Shown here: positions 5,433 to 9,388 of the stretch, piece after piece
How the letters are laid out: each line of letters opens with the position of its first letter
Position numbering within the stretch: the stretch's first letter is position 1
From: Solobacterium sp.
Lineage (GTDB): Bacteria; Bacillota_I; Bacilli_A; Erysipelotrichales; Erysipelotrichaceae
Direction of reading: 5' to 3'
DNA length: 9,388 nucleotides
Assembly (NCBI GenBank): GCA_017536845.1
Contig: JAFWCP010000262.1
Location: 1-9,388, forward strand
Translations under genes and position numbers: made by a program
The notes under the pieces: generated by a model
Told to the model about the DNA's origin: nothing
The model's input: the letters and a program-made list of their open reading frames with translations, nothing else
Database searches by the model: none

Positions 5433-7014
5433 ATGTGGTGTGTTTCTTCCTGATGGAAATGACGGCGCCGGCAATCAGGAACACAGCTGCCAATGCGAGC
5501 AGGAGGGAAGACAAAGTGCCTTTGGAACCGGCTGGTTCCGCTGTGGGCTGCGGGGTTTCCTGCGGCCGGGGTGTCTCTGTGGCCGGTGCGGGTTCCTGTG
5601 TTACGGGAATTACTTCCATGGGCGGCAGTTCTTCCAGAGGGATGGAAACGGTCAGAGAATCCGAATCATCTGCTGGATTTTCATAGAGGACAGCGTTCAG
5701 CCGGCCGGATGCGATGTTCATTTCCGTAAACAGTGCGCCTTCCTGCAAAGGCAGTTTTTCCGTCTGTCCGTTCCTTGTATCATAGCGCCAGATCCCGTCA
5801 TTTTCGCAGATGAACAGGCAGTCATCCGCGCTGAAGACATACTTCATCAGGGATTCTGTCGGGGCATCAATATATTCTGCGGTTTCCATGTCCTGCCCAT
5901 AGGCGATTTTGACAATCTTGTTGGCATAGCGGTCCGGGAAATACCAGTTTCCGTTGACGTAGTTATAATGCGTATCGTTGGGCCAGAGTCTGTTCCGGCC
6001 GAAAAAGGTATCGTCAAAATGACCGGACGGCCCGGATGCCGGGGCTTCTTTTGAAGTCAGTTCCGGGGAAAACGGCAGCATGACAAACCATCCGTAATGC
6101 TGGAGGGAGTTGACCATTTCCTCATCGCTTTTCAGAAAATACTCATGGGCGGCAGCCCCCAGATCCCAGCTGTCATCGTTCCGGTCACCCAGGCTGGTAT
6201 AGCCGTACATGTATCTTGCATTGTCCCAGGTGGGATCGGCATGATACCAGTCCCCATCCACTTTCAGCATGGTCCATGCGTGTTTCATGGCATCGCTGTC
6301 AACCCGGGCACAGTCGATGCCGCAGTCAGACAGCAGATAGCAGTAGGCTGTGGCATTGGCACAGCAGACGGAAATATGGTCGCGGAATACGGACAAGGTG
6401 GAATAGCTTTCATCGTCATACACGGCAATCCCTTCTTCATTGATGCTTTCCTCATCCGGATAGTTGGATACCGAAATGATGTAATCATAGAGGGCAAGGG
6501 CTTTTTCAACATCCGTCATTTCATCAGAGACCACGGCCATGGCACAGGCATATTCTCTGTCCAGGGTTTCCTGTGTTTCCGCCAGTGCTTCCAGATCAGC
6601 GCTGCCGTCAGGATTGCGGTAATACGGGTCATAAATCACGGTGATGGAATTCAGACGGTTCGGCCCGATTCCATATTCATCGGCTTCATCTGTCGGCTCG
6701 ATTTCCGGGGAAAGGTATACATAAGGCTCTTTGTGGGAACCAAGGATAAAGGAACCGTATTCTTTCGTAGACACATCACACACATCCAGGACTTTCTGAT
6801 ACTGCTCGCTGAACCTGTCGTTGTACATATTCACGATAATGCCAAGATCTGAAAGATCTGCCTGCATCAGGCCTTCATCGAGTGCCTGTTCCAGCCGGCC
6901 AGAGATCTCCGCCAGGTCTTCTTCGGTCAGCTGTGTTTCTTCCGCATGAACATGCCATGGCACAAAGAGCAGCAGCCCCAGCATCATCGTTGCGCATATT
7001 TGAAATCTTTTCAT
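5431..7014 (-). CDS. Exported, membrane-anchored transglutaminase-like domain protein
   Basis: A 527-residue protein with a signal peptide (KR then a hydrophobic core, likely cleavage after VHA at residue 24). An N-terminal region (25-160) leads into a transglutaminase-like core: C217 in SVCCANATAY, H245 in KHAWTML and D260 in WYHADPTWD form the expected Cys-His-Asp triad, with EYFLKSDEEM (291-300) typical of the domain end. Residues about 345-425 contain WYF, IVKI, DCLFICENDGIWRYD-type strands, resembling short beta-propeller repeats. A Pro/Thr/Glu-rich stalk (463-495) precedes a hydrophobic helix (about 500-520) and RKKHTT tail. No LPXTG motif is present, so anchoring is by membrane helix. 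Bacterial relatives include cysteine proteases and amidases; substrate unknown. GGAGG about 8-10 bases before the ATG supports the start. It is a single-gene unit converging on the MATE gene. Confidence 0.9.
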   Translation of the reverse strand: MKRFQICATMMLGLLLFVPWHVHAEETQLTEEDLAEISGRLEQALDEGLMQADLSDLGIIVNMYNDRFSEQYQKVLDVCDVSTKEYGSFILGSHKEPYVYLSPEIEPTDEADEYGIGPNRLNSITVIYDPYYRNPDGSADLEALAETQETLDREYACAMAVVSDEMTDVEKALALYDYIISVSNYPDEESINEEGIAVYDDESYSTLSVFRDHISVCCANATAYCYLLSDCGIDCARVDSDAMKHAWTMLKVDGDWYHADPTWDNARYMYGYTSLGDRNDDSWDLGAAAHEYFLKSDEEMVNSLQHYGWFVMLPFSPELTSKEAPASGPSGHFDDTFFGRNRLWPNDTHYNYVNGNWYFPDRYANKIVKIAYGQDMETAEYIDAPTESLMKYVFSADDCLFICENDGIWRYDTRNGQTEKLPLQEGALFTEMNIASGRLNAVLYENPADDSDSLTVSIPLEELPPMEVIPVTQEPAPATETPRPQETPQPTAEPAGSKGTLSSLLLALAAVFLIAGAVISIRKKHTT

Positions 7015-7050
7015 GATTCATCCTCCTTCGGCCGTTCCCTGCCGGTTTCT

Positions 7051-7075
7051 GTCATTCCGGAATACCGGAAATGAC
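7051..7075. repeat. Inverted repeat between the transglutaminase-like gene and its promoter
   Basis: The arms GTCATTCCGG (7051-7060) and CCGGAAATGAC (7065-7075) are complementary apart from one bulged base and enclose a 4-base AATA centre. No T run follows on either strand, so it is not a terminator. It lies 37 bases from the minus-strand ATG and about 12 bases downstream of that gene's predicted -10, so it would fold in the mRNA leader or act as a DNA operator. The symmetry is seen directly; its role is unknown. Confidence 0.6.
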
Positions 7076-7086
7076 CTGTTATCATT

Positions 7087-7116
7087 ATTGTAGCCTTTCC
7101 CTGATTCCTGCATCAA
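7087..7116 (-). promoter_or_regulatory. Candidate promoter of the transglutaminase-like gene
   Basis: On the minus strand TTGATG (7111-7116) and TACAAT (7087-7092) are separated by 18 bases. The -10 differs from consensus at one position and the -35 at two. Transcription would start near 7080, giving a leader of about 65 bases that contains the inverted repeat at 7051-7075 and the GGAGG ribosome binding site. Confidence 0.45.
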
Positions 7117-7189
7117 GCGGCATTGGTGATGAAGCCGGTTCACTCAGGACATACGGCAGCACTGAGCTCTTATGCATCATGGCAGGAAA

Positions 7190-7195
7190 TATGAT
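7190..7195 (+). promoter_or_regulatory. Weak candidate -10 element upstream of mnmE
   Basis: TATGAT matches the -10 consensus at five of six positions, 23 bases before the mnmE ATG. No convincing -35 lies 16-18 bases upstream, so this is tentative. The rest of the 204-base divergent region shows nothing else definite on the plus strand apart from a short CTCAG/CTGAG symmetry (7143-7166). Confidence 0.25.
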
Positions 7196-7218
7196 AGACT
7201 ATTGGACGAGGTAGTCAT

Positions 7219-8538
7219 ATGGTGAATGAGACAATTGCGGCCATCGCTTCCGCCAATGCCATGGGAGCTGTATCGGTCATCCGGATCTCCGGTGATGAGG
7301 CAGTCAGAATCGCTTCACAGCTGATCGGCAAGGATCTTTCAAAGGAAAAGGGATATACCATTCATTACGGCGTTGCGAAGGAAAACGGCGAGGCTGTGGA
7401 TGAAGTGCTTGTTTCCCTGTTCAAGGCGCCAAGATCCTACACCGGTGAGGATGTCATTGAAATCGGCTGCCACGGCGGCCTGTTCATTACCCGTAAGATC
7501 CTGTCGCTGGTTCTTGGCCTTGGGGCCCGCATGGCCCGGCGGGGGGAATTTACCGAACGTGCTTTCCTGAACGGGAAGATGGATTTATCCCAGGCGGAAG
7601 GGGTCAACGACCTGATCCAGGCAAGGGATGCTGTCAATGCAAAGAGCGCCGTGCATTCTCTGCGCGGGTCTGTTTCCCGGCTGATGGCGCCGCTGGAAGA
7701 AGAGCTTTCCCAGATCATTGCCAATATTGAGGTCAACATTGACTATCCGGAATATGATGATGTCCATCAGTTAACCGAAGAGGAAATCCTGCCCGCGGTC
7801 AGGAAGTGGATCTGTGATCTGGATATGATCATCCGCAAGGCCCAGCAGGCCATTGTCATCAAGGAGGGCATTGATACCGTGATCCTGGGCCGGCCCAATG
7901 TCGGCAAGTCAAGTCTGTTAAACGCCTTGCTGGAAGAGGATAAGGCCATTGTCACGGATGTGGCCGGCACCACCAGGGACCTGGTGGAAGGCACTGTCCG
8001 CATCCGCAACATGACCCTCAACCTGATTGATACGGCCGGCATCCATGAAGCAGGTGACAAGGTGGAAAAGATCGGCATTGAGAAATCCCTGCAGGCTCTG
8101 GAAAAGGCCCAGCTGGTGATCGTGGTGCTGGATGCTTCTGAATTTACCAAGGAAGATGAAGAACTGCTGGAACTGACAAAGGACAGGAAGCGGATTGTCG
8201 TCTATAACAAAACCGACCTGCAGAAGGTGGACGGCCTGGGCATCAGTGCCATGAACAAGGAAGTGGATGCATTGATTGATGAAATCGAAGCATTGTATGA
8301 AAAGGAACTGCTGGCAGCGGAAGAAGATACGCTGAACAATGAACGGCAGATCGGCCTGGCCATGCAGGCAAGGGGTTATATGCAGGATGCTTTGCGTTCG
8401 CTGGAAGACGGGGCGGAGCTTGACCTTGTGACCATTGACCTGGAAAACAGCTGGCGTTCCTTAAGAGAAATTACCGGAAAGGCAGGCAGAGAGGATTTGC
8501 TGGATGAAGTGTTCTCACGTTTCTGCCTGGGAAAATAG
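7219..8538 (+). CDS. mnmE: tRNA uridine-5-carboxymethylaminomethyl modification GTPase MnmE (TrmE)
   Basis: A 439-residue GTPase that, with MnmG, installs the (carboxymethyl)aminomethyl group at C5 of wobble uridine U34 in certain tRNAs. The N-terminal folate-binding domain starts ETIAAIASANAMGAVSVIRISG (4-25, spanning the typical motif), with PRSYTGEDVIEI (71-82) and RGEFTERAFLNGKMDLSQAE (108-127). The G domain has P-loop GRPNVGKS (224-231), TTRD (251-254), DTAG (271-274) with E283 at the place of E. coli Glu282, and NKTD (330-333). The C-terminal FCLGK (435-439) carries the conserved cysteine. It is somewhat shorter than the ~450-460 usual for the family, mainly between NKTD and the G5-like SA (343-344). 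GAGG (7208-7211) lies 7 bases before the ATG. The partner mnmG is not in the window. First gene of a unit with tatD and rnmV. Confidence 0.98.
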   Translation: MVNETIAAIASANAMGAVSVIRISGDEAVRIASQLIGKDLSKEKGYTIHYGVAKENGEAVDEVLVSLFKAPRSYTGEDVIEIGCHGGLFITRKILSLVLGLGARMARRGEFTERAFLNGKMDLSQAEGVNDLIQARDAVNAKSAVHSLRGSVSRLMAPLEEELSQIIANIEVNIDYPEYDDVHQLTEEEILPAVRKWICDLDMIIRKAQQAIVIKEGIDTVILGRPNVGKSSLLNALLEEDKAIVTDVAGTTRDLVEGTVRIRNMTLNLIDTAGIHEAGDKVEKIGIEKSLQALEKAQLVIVVLDASEFTKEDEELLELTKDRKRIVVYNKTDLQKVDGLGISAMNKEVDALIDEIEALYEKELLAAEEDTLNNERQIGLAMQARGYMQDALRSLEDGAELDLVTIDLENSWRSLREITGKAGREDLLDEVFSRFCLGK

Positions 8539-8539
8539 T

Positions 8540-9313
8540 ATGAAATTTGTTGATACACATGCGCATATCCTGAGCGCTGAGTTTGAAGAAGACTTTGATG
8601 CCATGCTGGAACGGTGTGCAGCAGCCCATGTCGACCGGATGATGGTCATCACCCTGTCCAATGAAGAGACAAGACGGGCCATTGCCTTGAAAAAGACGGA
8701 TCCTTTCCGTTTCCAGGTTGCGGCCGGCATCTTCCCGGAGGATGTCACAAAGGCGGATGAAGCATACTGGGAAGAATTTGTTTCGCTGGTTCAGGATCCG
8801 CTGGTCGACTGTGTCGGTGAAATCGGCCTGGACTATTACTGGGAAAAGGATCCTGATGTCAGGGCGCTGCAGCGGGAATTCTTTATCCGCCAGATTGAGC
8901 TTGCCCGGCAGGTGAACAAACCCATTGCGGTGCATTCCCGGGATGCCATCCAGGATACATTTGACATCATGAAGGAACATCACTGGAAAGGGCTGATGCA
9001 TTGCTTTTCCGGGACAAAGGAAATGGCCAGGGAATTTACAAAGCTTGGCTATTACATTGCCTTAGGCGGACCGGTGACATTCAAGAATGCCCGGCATTCG
9101 GTTGAGGTTGCCGCAAGCGTGGATGAGAAATACCTGCTGTCGGAAACGGACTGTCCGTATCTGGCGCCGGTGCCCCATCGCGGCAAACGGAACGAACCGT
9201 CCTACATTCCCCTGATTGTTACAAAGCTGGCTGAAGCAAGAGGCATCAGCGTTGAAGAAATGGCAGCGGTGATTGATGACAACTGGACCCGCTTTCTGGA
9301 GCAATGCCGATGA
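8540..9313 (+). CDS. tatD: TatD-family metal-dependent deoxyribonuclease
   Basis: A 257-residue TIM-barrel metal hydrolase of normal TatD length. Metal ligands are all visible: H7 and H9 in FVDTHAH, E94 in GEIGLDYYW, H132 in VHSRDA, H154 in MHCFSG and D204 in SETDCPYLAP. TatD proteins are reported as 3'-5' exonucleases or DNases; the precise role here is not known. The usual GxHPH segment reads GIFPED (63-68), lacking its histidines. The ATG at 8540 is chosen because the family motif begins there. An upstream in-frame ATG (8504) would add 12 residues unlike the family and lie inside mnmE. The start is 1 base after the mnmE stop with a weak ribosome site, suggesting coupling. Adjacency to rnmV matches the B. 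subtilis yabD-rnmV order. Confidence 0.95.
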   Translation: MKFVDTHAHILSAEFEEDFDAMLERCAAAHVDRMMVITLSNEETRRAIALKKTDPFRFQVAAGIFPEDVTKADEAYWEEFVSLVQDPLVDCVGEIGLDYYWEKDPDVRALQREFFIRQIELARQVNKPIAVHSRDAIQDTFDIMKEHHWKGLMHCFSGTKEMAREFTKLGYYIALGGPVTFKNARHSVEVAASVDEKYLLSETDCPYLAPVPHRGKRNEPSYIPLIVTKLAEARGISVEEMAAVIDDNWTRFLEQCR

Positions 9314-9388
9314 AGCAGAAAATCAGGGAACTGATTGTCGTGGAAGGGAAGAATGATACGGCAAGGCATCCCTCGCCACCACAATGGG
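9310..9388 (+). CDS. rnmV: Ribonuclease M5, N-terminal fragment (cut by right edge)
   Basis: The first 26 codons are visible. MKQKIRELIVVEGKNDTA matches the start of RNase M5, a Toprim-fold enzyme that matures 5S rRNA in Gram-positive bacteria; E in VVEGK is the conserved acidic residue of the Toprim fold. The ATG overlaps the tatD stop by 4 bases, with GGAG (9298-9301) 8 bases before it. An in-frame ATG at 9304 is possible but too close to that ribosome site. After residue 18 the reading becomes RHPSPPQW, unlike the helix expected in this family, so the last ~25 bases may be divergent or not genuinely contiguous. Identity rests on the first 18 residues and on the tatD neighbour. Confidence 0.75.
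   Translation, partial: MKQKIRELIVVEGKNDTARHPSPPQW

Noticed and set aside
5065..6054. A 329-codon plus-strand open frame across the end of the MATE gene and the transglutaminase-like gene
   Set aside because: It crosses a terminator hairpin, overlaps two real genes, and its product is Cys/Gly-rich without recognisable motifs.
6097..6852. A 251-codon plus-strand open frame inside the transglutaminase-like gene
   Set aside because: It is antisense to the catalytic core of that gene and gives a Val/Ile/Gly-rich shadow product without a family signature.
7111..7166. Short symmetric pieces (CATCA/TGATG and CTCAG/CTGAG) upstream of mnmE
   Set aside because: Five-base arms are expected by chance in 200 bases, and there is no terminator- or riboswitch-like structure.
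8504..8539. Upstream ATG that would lengthen TatD by 12 residues
   Set aside because: The extra residues come from the mnmE reading region in another frame, have no ribosome binding site, and precede the normal family start MKFVDTHAH.

Overview
The window looks like a chromosomal segment of a Gram-positive (Bacillota/Firmicutes-type) bacterium of moderate GC content. Three things point there: strong AGGAGG-type ribosome binding sites, a TatD/RNase M5 gene pair at the right edge, and a LysR regulator resembling the streptococcal methionine regulators. An Erysipelotrichia-like host is my guess only; nothing here fixes the genus. Genes fill nearly the whole window. The only gaps are 154, 60, 26 and 204 bases, and all carry recognisable control signals. 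I see no RNA gene, mobile element, CRISPR array or prophage.

Bases 1-2877 (minus strand) hold a tight methionine-synthesis operon, in transcription order metA, metF, a stand-alone MetH reactivation protein and metH (cut by the left edge). MetA activates homoserine, probably with acetyl-CoA. MetF makes 5-methyltetrahydrofolate. MetH moves the methyl group to homocysteine on cobalamin, and the separate reactivation protein would restore oxidised cobalamin. The genes are 1 base apart or overlap by 4 bases (ATGA), so translation is probably coupled.

Bases 2878-5432: a LysR-family regulator is transcribed divergently from metA. The shared intergenic region has a 17-base element, TATAGTTATAGAGTATA, close to the streptococcal Met-box. 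The regulator probably controls metA and itself. A MepA-type MATE efflux transporter follows on the same strand, with a possible promoter in the end of the regulator gene and a 12-base perfect palindrome near the expected transcription start. A rho-independent hairpin closes this unit.

Bases 5431-7014 (minus strand) encode an exported, membrane-anchored transglutaminase-like protein with a Pro-rich stalk and a C-terminal membrane segment. Its upstream region has a plausible promoter and a stable inverted repeat. Bases 7219-9388 (plus strand) hold a housekeeping operon: mnmE (tRNA wobble-uridine modification), tatD (metal-dependent nuclease) and the start of rnmV (5S rRNA maturation), again 1 base apart or overlapping by 4. 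The last ~25 bases do not read like the expected RNase M5 continuation.

No obviously new system is present. The points most worth following are the predicted LysR/Met-box circuit (possibly including the MATE gene), the split MetH with a Cys-rich reactivation protein, and the surface transglutaminase-like protein.
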